64,000 nt of DNA from Clostridiales bacterium 1_7_47FAA (GTDB lineage Bacteria; Bacillota; Clostridia; Lachnospirales; Lachnospiraceae), in the NCBI GenBank assembly GCA_000155435.1, contig DS990262.1, positions 830,459-894,458 on the forward strand. Direction: 5' to 3'. The notes beneath the pieces were generated by a model, which did not search any database, was not told where the DNA came from, and saw nothing but the letters and a program-made list of their open reading frames with translations. The position numbers and the translations under genes are program-made. This document shows positions 45,766 to 55,167 of the stretch, piece after piece (within the stretch, counting starts at the first letter, position 1; every line of letters starts with the position of its first letter).

Positions 45766-46821
45766 ATGAACCAGGTAACGCCTGAAACAACCATAGGGGA
45801 GCTTTGCGGCCATGAGGAATTTAAGCCCCTGTCGGATTACTTTTTTACAAACATGACGGAGGATGTATGGAACCGCCCCCTGGAGTATTATGGGTTTGAA
45901 AAATGTGGGTTTGCAGAAACATTGGAACGGATAAAGGCATTGGTTGCCAGCGGGATGCCTTTGATCCACCCGGTGTATCAGGAGGGGGATGACAAGGAAG
46001 GTGTGAAGCTTGTTTTTATGCCGCCCGTGTCCCCTATGCTGTCCATGGCGTCCAGCCATGCTTCTGGGAATTCCGGGAAGCCTTACGTGCTCATATGCCC
46101 CGGCGGCGCCTATGCGCGCCAGTGGGGACTGATTGAAGGCCTGGCTTTAGGCGCCAGGATGAACAGGCTGGGATATCCGGCGTTTGTCTTATACTACAGG
46201 ACGGCGCAGAAACCGCCGTTTGACCCTCCGCTGATGCCGAAACCGATTGAGGACCTGGCTGCGGCAATCCGGCTGATTGAACACAGGGCAGAGGATTTTG
46301 GGGTCAGGAAAGAAGATTATACGGTGGCCGGATTTTCCGCCGGGGCGCACCTTGCCGCGGAGTGGGGGACGGTTAACCATGGCTTTGCCAGATACGGGCT
46401 TAATGGGCCGGCTGCTTTGCTGCTGGGATATCCCAGCATTTCCACGGACCTGTTCTTTGATGCGGCAGAGGAAGCCGGACGGAAAGGACAAGAGGCTGAC
46501 GTGTCTTATCTCAAGCGGCTGGGCGGTGGGTCATTCACCAGGGAATCCCTGAGGGAATACAGCGTTGATCATCATATGGACCGGAATTATCCTCCTGTTT
46601 ATGTGACCGCATGCAAAGATGACCCCATTGTTCCGGTGGGATGCAGCTACCGTCTGATTGGGCGGCTCAGGGAACTTGGGATTCCATTTGTGGCCAATAT
46701 AGCGGAGCATGGAGGCCATAGCTTCGGGCTGGGGATTGGTACAAAGGTGGACGGCTGGCCGGAACAGGCGGCAGGGTTCTGGCAGCAGATGATTATGGAA
46801 AAGGCAGGTACAGGAAAATGA
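45766..46821 (+). CDS. Alpha/beta hydrolase (acetyl-esterase/BD-FAE-like)
   Basis: 351 residues. The oxyanion motif reads CPGGAYARQW, the nucleophile Ser is in VAGFSAGAHLAAEWG, and YVTACKDDPIVPVGCSY supplies the Asp and EHGGHSFGLG the His. This is the pattern of acetyl-xylan-type and other carbohydrate esterases. AGGAGG lies before the ATG at 45766; a longer frame overlaps the preceding transporter gene. No signal peptide. With the GH31 enzyme and the divergent esterase it suggests a substrate carrying ester groups. Its stop overlaps the next gene by 4 bases. Confidence 0.85.
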   Translation: MNQVTPETTIGELCGHEEFKPLSDYFFTNMTEDVWNRPLEYYGFEKCGFAETLERIKALVASGMPLIHPVYQEGDDKEGVKLVFMPPVSPMLSMASSHASGNSGKPYVLICPGGAYARQWGLIEGLALGARMNRLGYPAFVLYYRTAQKPPFDPPLMPKPIEDLAAAIRLIEHRAEDFGVRKEDYTVAGFSAGAHLAAEWGTVNHGFARYGLNGPAALLLGYPSISTDLFFDAAEEAGRKGQEADVSYLKRLGGGSFTRESLREYSVDHHMDRNYPPVYVTACKDDPIVPVGCSYRLIGRLRELGIPFVANIAEHGGHSFGLGIGTKVDGWPEQAAGFWQQMIMEKAGTGK

Positions 46822-47270
46822 AGACCGTGGAATTAAAGGCCCTTGAGGTGATGGAAATTAATGCAGAGTGCCGGAACATAATTGAGGTGGGAGGCAACGA
46901 GGCCGGATACCAGAAGGTATTCCAGATAACAGGAGGGGACTTTCAGGGAGAAGGCATCAGGGGCAGGGTGGTGCCATGCGGTGCGGACTGGAATATAAAA
47001 TACGGATATCATGGGCAGGGATATGTCTCAGAACAGGTTTATGCCAAATATATCCTGGAAACACAGGACGGGGTCCATATTGTCATTGAAAACAGGGGCA
47101 TGTATCCCTGCGGACAGGACGGGGAAGCACGGATTAGGACCTCCCCCTCCTTCTTTGCCCCTGCAGGGGCCTATGAATATCTGAATTATGGCGTGTATGC
47201 GGCTGAACTCCATGCGGTCCGGGAGGAAGATGGCATACGCGTGCGGATTGTGGTGTACCGGTTATTGTAA
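46818..47270 (+). CDS. DUF3237-family protein
   Basis: 150 residues resembling DUF3237 (UPF0311). Typical segments are the N-terminal AxxMxINA-like part (LKALEVMEINAECRNIIEVGG), GGDFQGEGIRGRVVPCGADW and RTSPSFFAPAGAYEYLNYGVYAAEL. The fold is expected to be a small beta-barrel; no reaction is established. It overlaps the esterase by four bases (ATGA), so the two are translated together. Encoded with glycosidase, esterase and TRAP genes, it may act on or bind the same aglycone or sugar acid. Confidence 0.78.
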   Translation: MKTVELKALEVMEINAECRNIIEVGGNEAGYQKVFQITGGDFQGEGIRGRVVPCGADWNIKYGYHGQGYVSEQVYAKYILETQDGVHIVIENRGMYPCGQDGEARIRTSPSFFAPAGAYEYLNYGVYAAELHAVREEDGIRVRIVVYRLL

Positions 47271-47290
47271 GGACATGGAAGGTATGCCGG

Positions 47291-48136
47291 TTAACAACCG
47301 GGAATACCGTGCCGTTCCATTGCAGCGCTGCGCTCCTTTGCCTGCTTACGGCTTTTGGAAGGGGACAGCCCGGTGACGGAGCGGTACACCCGGTTAAAAT
47401 GTGTCACATTGGAAAATCCCACAATCTTGCTGATTTCCGTGACGCTCTTATCCGTTTCCATAAACAGTCTTTGGGCATGCCCCACACGCAGGCTGTTAAT
47501 GTATTGGACAATGGTGCTGTTGGTGTATTTTTTAAATTCCCGGCACAGATAATAAGGGCTGAGATAAAACTGTTCGGCCAGCTCATTCAGGGTGATGGGG
47601 TATGTATAATTCTCATGGAGATAGTGGATGATGCTGGTTATACGGCTCTGTTTCTCCGGTTTTGCGGTTTCGGTGGAATTGCGCAGCAGCAGGATCAGTA
47701 TCTGGTTCAGGATGAAATACAGTGCCTCTTCTGAATAATTGTCATTGAATTCCTGTTCTTTTAACAGCGCGCGCAAAAGCGCGTGAGTCTCATTCTTCTC
47801 ATCTGACTTATATACCCAGGCATGTTGGTCAAGCACATCTGTTACGCCGGGGACCGCTATCATTTCCTTGGTAAAATAAAGTACCAGCCGTTTAAAGGAG
47901 ACACCGCTGTCCCCATAGGAATGGTGCATCACATAAGGGGGAAACAGGATGAATTCCCCGGAGTTAAGGCAGTACAGCGTATCATCCGCTATGTGGTACC
48001 GTTTGCCGGATTCCAGATAATACAGTTCAAAATACTCATGGTAATGGGACTTTGCCATGTTATCGTTTACTCCCTGTATCCGTTCGCAGGCAATCTGATA
48101 TCCCTTGTCCATGCGCAGACCGGCCTGATCGATCAT
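47291..48136 (-). CDS. AraC-family regulator with cupin domain
   Basis: 281 residues. The N-terminal cupin (about 10-110; SHYHEYFELYYLESGKRYHI, LFPPYVMHHSYGD) binds a small ligand. The C-terminal double helix-turn-helix (about 165-270; ITLNELAEQFYLSPYYLCREFKKYT and VTEISKIVGFSNVTHFNRVYR) is classic AraC/XylS. AGGAGG precedes the ATG. It converges on the GH31/TRAP/esterase operon and probably activates it. The two-fold module at 40068-40280 is a candidate target. Confidence 0.92.
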   Translation of the reverse strand: MIDQAGLRMDKGYQIACERIQGVNDNMAKSHYHEYFELYYLESGKRYHIADDTLYCLNSGEFILFPPYVMHHSYGDSGVSFKRLVLYFTKEMIAVPGVTDVLDQHAWVYKSDEKNETHALLRALLKEQEFNDNYSEEALYFILNQILILLLRNSTETAKPEKQSRITSIIHYLHENYTYPITLNELAEQFYLSPYYLCREFKKYTNSTIVQYINSLRVGHAQRLFMETDKSVTEISKIVGFSNVTHFNRVYRSVTGLSPSKSRKQAKERSAAMERHGIPGC

Positions 48137-48189
48137 CTGAATTTCCTCCTGTGTTTTAAGCTGGATTATGTGGCGGTGTATCTGGTTTT

Positions 48190-48219
48190 ACTATAATGAG
48201 GTTCAGGGGGAGATGTCAA
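48190..48219 (-). promoter_or_regulatory. Promoter of the AraC gene
   Basis: On the minus strand TTGACA (48219-48214), an 18-base spacer, TATAGT (48195-48190), about 55 bases before the AraC ATG. Its -35 lies 6 bases past the nucleoside hydrolase stop codon. Confidence 0.72.
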
Positions 48220-48224
48220 GGGAT

Positions 48225-49178
48225 TTATGTAAAACCCTCTAAAACACAGCGCATCATGTCCAGGAACCTGGATTTAAATGCCTGGGAATCCACCTTCAGC
48301 GCCACCATGGTTTCCCTGGTCCTTTCATGGTCCGCCATAAGATTTTCCGTTATCCTGCCGGTTAGGGGGCCGTCGGTGCACACGGTCAGATGGAAGGGCA
48401 GCATGGTGAAAATCTGCGGATTGCAGGCAGCAGCCACTGCCAAAGGGTCATGAAGGGCGCATCCTTTCAGGTAGGGATAGAAGCGCCGATACTCATTCAG
48501 ATAAAAAGTAAGGAGATTACAGTAAAAGAATCCGGCTTCCGAACACAGATCCCTCCATGTCTGGATTTCATCCAATGTGAGCAGCGTTTTTCTGGTCACA
48601 TCCAGGCCGATAAGGGTAAGAGGAAGCCCTGCTTCAAGTACTGCTTTCGAAGCCGTTACATCAGCCTTTATATTGGCCTCAGCCACAGGGGAGGAATTGC
48701 CCGGGCAGGTAAGGGCGCCTCCCATGGATATGATCTGGCCCATGGCCCGGCATTGGAGTGGATGCATACTAAGGAGTCTGGCCAGGTCCGTGAGAGGCCC
48801 GGTGGTGACAAGTGTTAAATCCCTGCCATACTGTTCAATGGATTCTTTTATGAATGTAACGCTGCTTTTAATATGCTCCGGCGGTCTTTCTTCCCATGAC
48901 GGTTCCCCCAGAAGATTGGCTGCTCCGTCCATCCCGTGAAAATCCCCGTTGTAGGTGCGGATTCCCTGAAGCGGCGCGGTGCTGCCCGGATAAACAGGAA
49001 CCTCTGGATGCCCCAGGAGGTTTAAAAGATGGCGGGTATTGCGGTAGGTTTTTTCCAATGGGGCCATGCCATAGGATACTGTAATCCCCAGAAGCCTGTA
49101 TTCTTTCTGGCCCAAGGCATAAGCAATGGCCAGCGCGTCATCAATTCCCGTATCGACGCTCAAAATCATATAGTTCAT
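48225..49178 (-). CDS. Nucleoside hydrolase (inosine/uridine-preferring type)
   Basis: 317 residues. The Ca2+-binding N-terminus reads ILSVDTGIDDALAIAYALG, a variant of the DxDPGxDDA box that lacks the usual first Asp and Pro. TLVTTGPLTDLARLL, ISMGGALTCPGNSSPVAEANI and ALHDPLAVAAACNP match the family, including the Asn and Asp ligands. It cleaves N-glycosidic bonds of ribonucleosides. AGGAGG is present upstream. It lies 46 bases after the YesN-type regulator gene on the same strand, so may be read through from that operon. Substrate preference unknown. Confidence 0.88.
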   Translation of the reverse strand: MNYMILSVDTGIDDALAIAYALGQKEYRLLGITVSYGMAPLEKTYRNTRHLLNLLGHPEVPVYPGSTAPLQGIRTYNGDFHGMDGAANLLGEPSWEERPPEHIKSSVTFIKESIEQYGRDLTLVTTGPLTDLARLLSMHPLQCRAMGQIISMGGALTCPGNSSPVAEANIKADVTASKAVLEAGLPLTLIGLDVTRKTLLTLDEIQTWRDLCSEAGFFYCNLLTFYLNEYRRFYPYLKGCALHDPLAVAAACNPQIFTMLPFHLTVCTDGPLTGRITENLMADHERTRETMVALKVDSQAFKSRFLDMMRCVLEGFT

Positions 49179-49224
49179 TTTTTCCTCCTGTCAGCCCCTG
49201 CTTCTTCCGATGCAGGGTAATCAC

Positions 49225-50844
49225 TTATTCCTCCCCTTGCCCGGTCCCGTCCGATGGACCGGACAGACGGTATCTGGAGGGAGGTACTCCCCAAAAAGAT
49301 TTAAAACGTTTGGAAAAATAGAATAAATCGCTGTAGCCGGACTGCTCTGAAATCTGGGCAATGGACATATCCGTGTTTTTCAGCAGGTCCCTGGCGTGCT
49401 CCATTCTGCATCTGGTGATGTAGGCGGTAAGGGATATCCCCTGTATTTTCGTAAAGCTGCGGCTTAGATAGGAAGGACTGACAAGCAGCTCCGACGCAAT
49501 GGTATTAAGGCTGAGACAGGCCTTGGCAAAATCCCGGTCTATTATCTTCTGGGACTGCAGGACCACTTCCTCTATGAAGTGGCGGTCCCCCGATTCCTGT
49601 GCGCTCAGTAAAGCTGAAAAGAGGCGGGTAAATGTTTCCTTAATTTCCTCCAGCCTTAGTCCGGATTGGATTAACTCGGTGCAGGACAGGGAATTCCAGT
49701 CCTTTTCACTGCAAAGGATATCCAGGTGTTTTTCGGCGGCATGATGGATGGCGGTTCCCATCAGGGATACAATTTCCGATTCAAGGGCCTGAATGGGAAA
49801 CAGATGTTTTTTCAGCAATAGGAAAATCCTGTCCAGAACATGGAGTACAGCGGTTTCCTGTTTGCCGGACAGATCAAGCCTGAGCCTGTTGTTTAAGGCA
49901 GACAGACTGTCTAAGACCGGAAGGGAGGGCATTGACACCTGGCTGATATCAATGGTTTCCCCGTAAATGGTGCGGAGCCAGAAAAACTGAAGGCTGTTCT
50001 GATAGGCAGCAAGGATGTCCCCTGCTTTACCGGAGGCGGATATGGAATAGCCTGACAGCAAAGACAGATGAAACCGCTCACTGACTGACGCCTGTAGCCT
50101 GGTTGTAAGCTCCTGGCCTGACAGGGGGGCCAGGGAATTTTCTAAAAGAATGACGGAACGCCCATATCCGTCCGGATTGATCAGATAAAAGCAGGAGGAG
50201 GCTAAAAGCTGCTCCGCACAGTTATTCATAGCCAGCCGGTCAGCCTGCTTCTGGCCGTTATGCCGGTCACGGCTGTTCCTGGATGTGGTATCAAGAATCA
50301 GGATAAGGTAACGGGAAGAGGGGCGGATGCCGTATGCTTCCAGCAGTTCTTCCGCCCGGTCCGGGATATGCCCGGTATAGAGGCTTCGGAAAAAATTCCG
50401 CCGCGTTTCCTGCTCTATGACAGTACTGGTCCATTCCAGCTGTAAAAGAGCCTTTGTGCGGTTGCCCTCGCGGTCCAGTTCTGCCTTCAGGGATGTGATG
50501 GCCGCTGTCAGGGTTTCCGGTTTGATGGGTTTGAGGAGATAATCACTGACGCCGTATTTCAGCGCCTCCCTGGCATATTCAAAGGTGGCAAAGCCAGTCA
50601 GGATGATTACATGGGGGCGCTTTTTTTCATCCAGAAGCTTCAGCAGGTCCATGCCGCTCTGTCCGGGCATGGAAATGTCCAGAAGGATCAGTTCCACCGC
50701 ATTGTGCTCCAGGAATTCCATGGCCTGAGGTACGTTTGAGGCCTCGCCTGCATACTGGAAATCATAATCCTCCCATGGAATACAGCAGCGGATGTGCTGG
50801 CGTATGTAATATTCATCATCAACTATTAAAAAACGATACATCAT
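49225..50844 (-). CDS. YesN-type response regulator
   Basis: 539 residues. The N-terminal receiver domain (1-120; FLIVDDEYYIRQHI, phospho-acceptor Asp56 in LILLDISMPGQSG, Lys in YLLKPIKPETL) is followed by a long helical linker and a C-terminal AraC-type double helix-turn-helix (about 435-530; LNTIASELLVSPSYLSRSFTKI, SIAQISEQSGYSDLFYFSKRFK). The start overlaps the end of the kinase gene by 26 bases. YesMN pairs in Firmicutes usually activate nearby CUT1 sugar ABC genes, here the divergent operon at 52837. Confidence 0.93.
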   Translation of the reverse strand: MMYRFLIVDDEYYIRQHIRCCIPWEDYDFQYAGEASNVPQAMEFLEHNAVELILLDISMPGQSGMDLLKLLDEKKRPHVIILTGFATFEYAREALKYGVSDYLLKPIKPETLTAAITSLKAELDREGNRTKALLQLEWTSTVIEQETRRNFFRSLYTGHIPDRAEELLEAYGIRPSSRYLILILDTTSRNSRDRHNGQKQADRLAMNNCAEQLLASSCFYLINPDGYGRSVILLENSLAPLSGQELTTRLQASVSERFHLSLLSGYSISASGKAGDILAAYQNSLQFFWLRTIYGETIDISQVSMPSLPVLDSLSALNNRLRLDLSGKQETAVLHVLDRIFLLLKKHLFPIQALESEIVSLMGTAIHHAAEKHLDILCSEKDWNSLSCTELIQSGLRLEEIKETFTRLFSALLSAQESGDRHFIEEVVLQSQKIIDRDFAKACLSLNTIASELLVSPSYLSRSFTKIQGISLTAYITRCRMEHARDLLKNTDMSIAQISEQSGYSDLFYFSKRFKSFWGVPPSRYRLSGPSDGTGQGEE

Positions 50845-52573
50845 GATTTATATTCCTTTCATCGTCCCTGTGATTGCCAGCTGGCTCAGCGGGAAACAAC
50901 AGACAGATAACGGTCCCCTTTCCTGGTTCTGAGTCAATGGAAATGGACACCGAGTCCCCAAGGTTCAGCCGAAGCCGTTCTTCAATGCTGCGGATGCCAA
51001 AAGAGATGCCTGGCCGGGAAATGGATTCCCCTGAGAGGCAGTTCAGCTGTTCTTTTGTCATGCCGGCCCCATTGTCAGAAACAATCAGGCGGATCATATC
51101 CGATTCCCGCACACATGAGATAAGGATTTTCCCTGGGATTTTACCAGAGGAAAAGTCCGGGCAGGAGGCAAAGGCATGGATGATGGAATTTTCCAAAAGC
51201 GGCTGGAGGGTAAGCTTTGGAATGCGGCAGTCCAATACATCCTCATCTGCCCGGATATCCCAGGAAAACATTGCAGGATAGCGTTTGTCCATGATACTCA
51301 TGTAATTTTCTGAAATCTCCAGTTCCGCCTTCAGGGAGATAATGGAATTGCCCTGATTTAATACGGCCCGGTAGAATTGGGAGATATCATGGATCATGGA
51401 AACAGCGGTGGAGTTCTCTCCGATGGCAACCATACCGCACAGATTTTCCAATGTATTATAAAGAAAATGGGGACGCATCTGCATTTGCAGATAGGCTACC
51501 TCATATTCCTTTTTCCGCTCCTCCGAAGTGCGGATCTGTTCCATCAAGTGTTCTGTACTTGCCGCCATCTGGTCAATCTGATTGGCAAGGGAACCAAGTT
51601 CGTCATGAAATGCGGCATGGATCCTGGTGGAGTAATCTCCCTGGGAGAGAAGCCTGACTTTATCCACAATCAGTTCCAGGGGCGCCAGGAAATACCGTGT
51701 TGCCTGATGGAATACAAAGAAGGACAGGACCAAAGCAGCAATGCCGATGAGTATGATGACTGTAACAAGGACATAGGAATCATGATAAACGGAGGCTTTG
51801 GAGACCAGGGTGGCGGTGGAGGCAGAGAGCCGGTCATAGGGCCTGGTAACCATAAGCTGGGAGTCATCCAGCATGACCGGGGTACCTGACAGGGGAGTAG
51901 GGGAATAAAGGTCCTCCGGGAACAGCAGTACATAAGCGGCATCTCCGGACAGCTCGGAAGGAAATAGGGCGGTGACGCTTTTTTCATCCAAGGTGAGGGA
52001 GAGGATGCCGCGCAGATGTCCATTGAGGTTATACATTTTCCTGATAAACACAAACTCTGCACATTGAGGATTCCCTTCCCTGGGAATTATATACCAGTGA
52101 TGGGAATAACCATCGGAAAGAAAGGTCTCGATTAATTTTTCCTGGCCCGGAGAGCTTTTTAAGCTGCTTTCTTCATTAAAGGCCCGGTAAAAGCTTTTTC
52201 CGTCATATGTAAAGAATGCCATGGAGTAGATATCCTTCTGGACACTTAAGAACTCCAGCAGATGGCTTGTGATTGTGGCGGAGTAAAGGTAGGAATCATA
52301 ATAACCTGAATTTTTCTGGGATTCATAGGTCTCCTTATAAGCCTCATTCACTACAAAGTGAAGGGATGCGTTCTCAACGCGGTCCAGCAGGGCATCCAGC
52401 CGTTCCGATGCCAGGGCGGCCTGCTGTTCCAGGGATGCGATGGATTTTTGTCTCAGCATCCGGTTGCTGATAAAACCTATGCCTGCTGCAATACAGATGA
52501 TGATGATGAGGTTGATTGCCATGCAGAATAAGTTAAGGCGGAAGCGCAATGAGGTTTTTTTGAACAAGGCCAT
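50819..52573 (-). CDS. YesM-type sensor histidine kinase
   Basis: 584 residues. Two membrane helices (about 13-35 and 285-310) flank a Cache-like extracellular sensor domain. A HAMP domain (about 308-360) and a His-kinase domain follow, with the phospho-accepting His in MRPHFLYNTLENL. The ATPase has IPKLTLQPLLENSIIHA, SDNGAGM and GISFGIRSIEERL. AAAGGAG precedes the ATG. It forms a two-component system with the gene overlapping its 3' end. The signal is probably an oligosaccharide or other solute taken up by the adjacent ABC system. Confidence 0.93.
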   Translation of the reverse strand: MALFKKTSLRFRLNLFCMAINLIIIICIAAGIGFISNRMLRQKSIASLEQQAALASERLDALLDRVENASLHFVVNEAYKETYESQKNSGYYDSYLYSATITSHLLEFLSVQKDIYSMAFFTYDGKSFYRAFNEESSLKSSPGQEKLIETFLSDGYSHHWYIIPREGNPQCAEFVFIRKMYNLNGHLRGILSLTLDEKSVTALFPSELSGDAAYVLLFPEDLYSPTPLSGTPVMLDDSQLMVTRPYDRLSASTATLVSKASVYHDSYVLVTVIILIGIAALVLSFFVFHQATRYFLAPLELIVDKVRLLSQGDYSTRIHAAFHDELGSLANQIDQMAASTEHLMEQIRTSEERKKEYEVAYLQMQMRPHFLYNTLENLCGMVAIGENSTAVSMIHDISQFYRAVLNQGNSIISLKAELEISENYMSIMDKRYPAMFSWDIRADEDVLDCRIPKLTLQPLLENSIIHAFASCPDFSSGKIPGKILISCVRESDMIRLIVSDNGAGMTKEQLNCLSGESISRPGISFGIRSIEERLRLNLGDSVSISIDSEPGKGTVICLLFPAEPAGNHRDDERNINHDVSFFNS

Positions 52574-52600
52574 TAAAATCTCCTTTCCTGATACAGTCTT

Positions 52601-52630
52601 ATCATACTATAATGAAAATAATATTGTCAA
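52601..52630 (-). promoter_or_regulatory. Promoter of the yesM-yesN operon
   Basis: On the minus strand TTGACA (52630-52625), an 18-base spacer, TATGAT (52606-52601), 28 bases before the kinase ATG. I see no equally good promoter for the rightward ABC operon in 52631-52836, in keeping with activator-dependent expression there. Confidence 0.7.
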
Positions 52631-52836
52631 TTTTCCGGGGTTAAGCGGACAAAAAAATACAAAAAAGACAAGAAAGTATAAATATATTGAGAATAATTTG
52701 GGAGGGGGAGATTAATGAATGATAAATAGAGGTATATCTGCAAAAAAGTACAAATAAAAGAAAAAATGTCTCCATGGTAATGAACCATATAGGTGATAAA
52801 ATAAGTTCAGATAGAAAAAATAAGGAGGAGAAGCAT

Positions 52837-54234
52837 ATGAAACGGATGGTATCACTGGTAATGGCAGCCGCCATGGCGGCTGGTCTTCTGTCAGGCTGCG
52901 GGTCATCTGGGGCCCAGAGGGGAAATGCCGGAACAGAGTCTGTGAAAGAAGAGTCAAAAAAGGAAGACTCAAAAGAGGAAGACTCAAAAGCGGCGGATTC
53001 AAAGACAGAAGGAGCAGGCGGCGAAACAGTAAAGATAACATATTTATCCAGATTTGTGAATCCGGAGCTGGTAAGGGCCGGCTATTATATTGAAAAGTTA
53101 AATCAGTTCCGCGAGGAAAATCCCAATATAGAAATAGAGGATATCTCCATTGGTGACGACTCGGAAGCCTTTAAGGCAAAAATCAATGCAGGTGTTGCTT
53201 CAGGGGACCTGCCGGACCTGTTCATTGCTAATAATGGGTTCCCTTTGGACCAGTGGGTTGAAAACGGGCTGGTGGCAGACCTGACAGAGGTGGTAAAAGC
53301 CCCTGATTGGACAGGCCCGTCTTCAGATGAGATGCTTGAGGCATTTACCTTTGGAGGCAGGATTTATGGCGTCCCCAATGCATTGAACACAGGACAGGTA
53401 TTTGTTAATACCGGCCTGCTAAAAGAGCATGGCATCACAGAGGTTCCAAGAACCTGGGAGGAAATTGAGGCCATGGCACCTGCACTGAATGAGGCGGGGA
53501 TTGTCCCCTTTGGCGTGGCTGCCAAGAGCAAGGCAGAGGTGGGGAGGTTCATCAGTGCGTTATCCTGTATGATGTACGGCACCCGGTTCCGGGACCAGCT
53601 GGCAGATGCTTCGATTAAATGGGACGGCGGGGAAGGCATGGCTCTTGCAAAACAGTTTAAGACCTTTATAGACGAAGGCGTGCTTGACCCGGATGCTGTT
53701 TCCTTTGAAGTACAGGATACCATCTCACTGTTTGAACAGAAGCAGGTGGCCATGATGTACACGGCAGCATATCATTTTGACCGGTTCCAGCAGATGGACT
53801 TTTCAGACGATATTGTGTGCGTGAATTTTCCTTCCTTCGGTGACCGGCCTGAGAACAAGGACATCTGGATTGCCAGTGCCAGTGAAGGATTCATGATTTC
53901 TTCAAAGCCAGGTACCCCGGAATACGAGGCGGCCTGCAGCCTGCTGTCCTTCATGCTTTCGGCAGACACATTTAAGGGGTATGCAGAACGGAACGGCGGC
54001 GGTGCATTCCCTGTGGATTTTGACTTTGATTTTTCCAAGGCCAAGAATGTGGTGGGCAGCTTTATGGAAGAATTTTCAAAAAGAACGGCGTCCACAGATG
54101 AGTTTACGGCGTACCTGAATAATGCCAGCCTGGTGGATACAACCAGATCGGAATTCCAGTCCCTGTTTGTGGGAAGAAGTCCTGAGGAAGTGTGTAAGAC
54201 CCTGGCAGAGCAGTATTCCAAGGAAGGGCGGTAG
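52837..54234 (+). CDS. ABC transporter extracellular solute-binding lipoprotein (CUT1 family 1)
   Basis: 465 residues. The lipobox is LLSGC (Cys21), followed by a Lys/Glu/Asp/Ser-rich linker of short repeats (KEDSKEEDSKAADSK). The binding domain is CUT1-like: DLPDLFIANNGFPLDQWVEN, GRIYGVPNALNTGQVFVNTG, TWEEIEAMAPAL, FEQKQVAMMYTAAYHF. AAGGAGG precedes the ATG at 52837; the longer frame begins before that site. The system could import an oligosaccharide or other neutral solute. No ATP-binding subunit is encoded nearby, so a shared MsiK/MsmX-type ATPase is expected. Confidence 0.92.
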   Translation: MKRMVSLVMAAAMAAGLLSGCGSSGAQRGNAGTESVKEESKKEDSKEEDSKAADSKTEGAGGETVKITYLSRFVNPELVRAGYYIEKLNQFREENPNIEIEDISIGDDSEAFKAKINAGVASGDLPDLFIANNGFPLDQWVENGLVADLTEVVKAPDWTGPSSDEMLEAFTFGGRIYGVPNALNTGQVFVNTGLLKEHGITEVPRTWEEIEAMAPALNEAGIVPFGVAAKSKAEVGRFISALSCMMYGTRFRDQLADASIKWDGGEGMALAKQFKTFIDEGVLDPDAVSFEVQDTISLFEQKQVAMMYTAAYHFDRFQQMDFSDDIVCVNFPSFGDRPENKDIWIASASEGFMISSKPGTPEYEAACSLLSFMLSADTFKGYAERNGGGAFPVDFDFDFSKAKNVVGSFMEEFSKRTASTDEFTAYLNNASLVDTTRSEFQSLFVGRSPEEVCKTLAEQYSKEGR

Positions 54235-54271
54235 CCTTTAAAGGGCGCTGTGTGAGGAAAGGAGCTGCCAG

Positions 54272-55153
54272 ATGAAGTTTCGTGTAAATGGCAAGAAATA
54301 TTCGCCGGAAGGGGTACTGCTCCTCCTTCCGGCCCTTCTTCTATATGGGGCAGTCATTGTGTTTCCGGTGTGCAGTACATTCTATACCTCTTTTTTTGAA
54401 TGGAATGGGATTAAGCAGCAGGCCTACCGGTTTGTGGGACTTGAGAACTACAGGACCTTTTTTCATGATTATCAGACAGCCACTGCATTTAAGAATGTGT
54501 TCATGCTGGCAGGCACCGGCGTGTTCCTGACAATCCCCATTGCATTTTTCCTGGCTACCGTCATCAATCAGAAATTCAGGGGATTACGCCTGTTTAAAAC
54601 CTTCTATTTCATGCCAGTGGTCATTAACCGGATTGCCATCAGCCTGATGTTTACATTCATCCTTTATCCCAAAATGGGGCCGGTCACTGTGCTTTTACGG
54701 GAATTTGGCATCCGTGGCATTAATATTCTGGGGAATTATACAACGGCCATGCCGGCGGTATGCCTGATTTATATGTGGTGTGATGCGGGCTTCCAGATGA
54801 TTGTGTTCTCATCAGGTCTGGCAGCCATACCCGATGAGATTTATGAGGCTGCCCAGATTGACGGGGTAAGCAGCTTTCAAAAGCTGCGCTATATTACGGT
54901 TCCCATGATGAAGTCCACATTTAAGATTGTATTGGTATTTGTATTTACCGGGGCATTTAAGATGTTCGATTTGGTGATGGGCCTGACCTCTGGCGGTCCG
55001 GGCGGGGCGACTGAGGTTCCCAACACGTTGCTTTACAACAATGCCTTTACATACAGCCGTCTGGGATATGCGGATTCCATTGCGGTGGTGGTAGTCCTTA
55101 TCTGCCTTGCATTTTCATTTATTGTCAATCTTATATTTCGTCAAAGGGACTGA
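54272..55153 (+). CDS. ABC sugar-type permease (MalF/UgpA/LacF-like)
   Basis: 293 residues, six membrane helices. EAAQIDGVSSFQKLRYITVPMM is the EAA loop that docks with the ATPase; FEWNGIKQQAYRFVGLENY is the typical N-terminal periplasmic segment. AAAGGAG precedes the ATG. Second gene of the uptake operon. Confidence 0.94.
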   Translation: MKFRVNGKKYSPEGVLLLLPALLLYGAVIVFPVCSTFYTSFFEWNGIKQQAYRFVGLENYRTFFHDYQTATAFKNVFMLAGTGVFLTIPIAFFLATVINQKFRGLRLFKTFYFMPVVINRIAISLMFTFILYPKMGPVTVLLREFGIRGINILGNYTTAMPAVCLIYMWCDAGFQMIVFSSGLAAIPDEIYEAAQIDGVSSFQKLRYITVPMMKSTFKIVLVFVFTGAFKMFDLVMGLTSGGPGGATEVPNTLLYNNAFTYSRLGYADSIAVVVVLICLAFSFIVNLIFRQRD

Positions 55154-55167
55154 GAAAGGATGGAATC

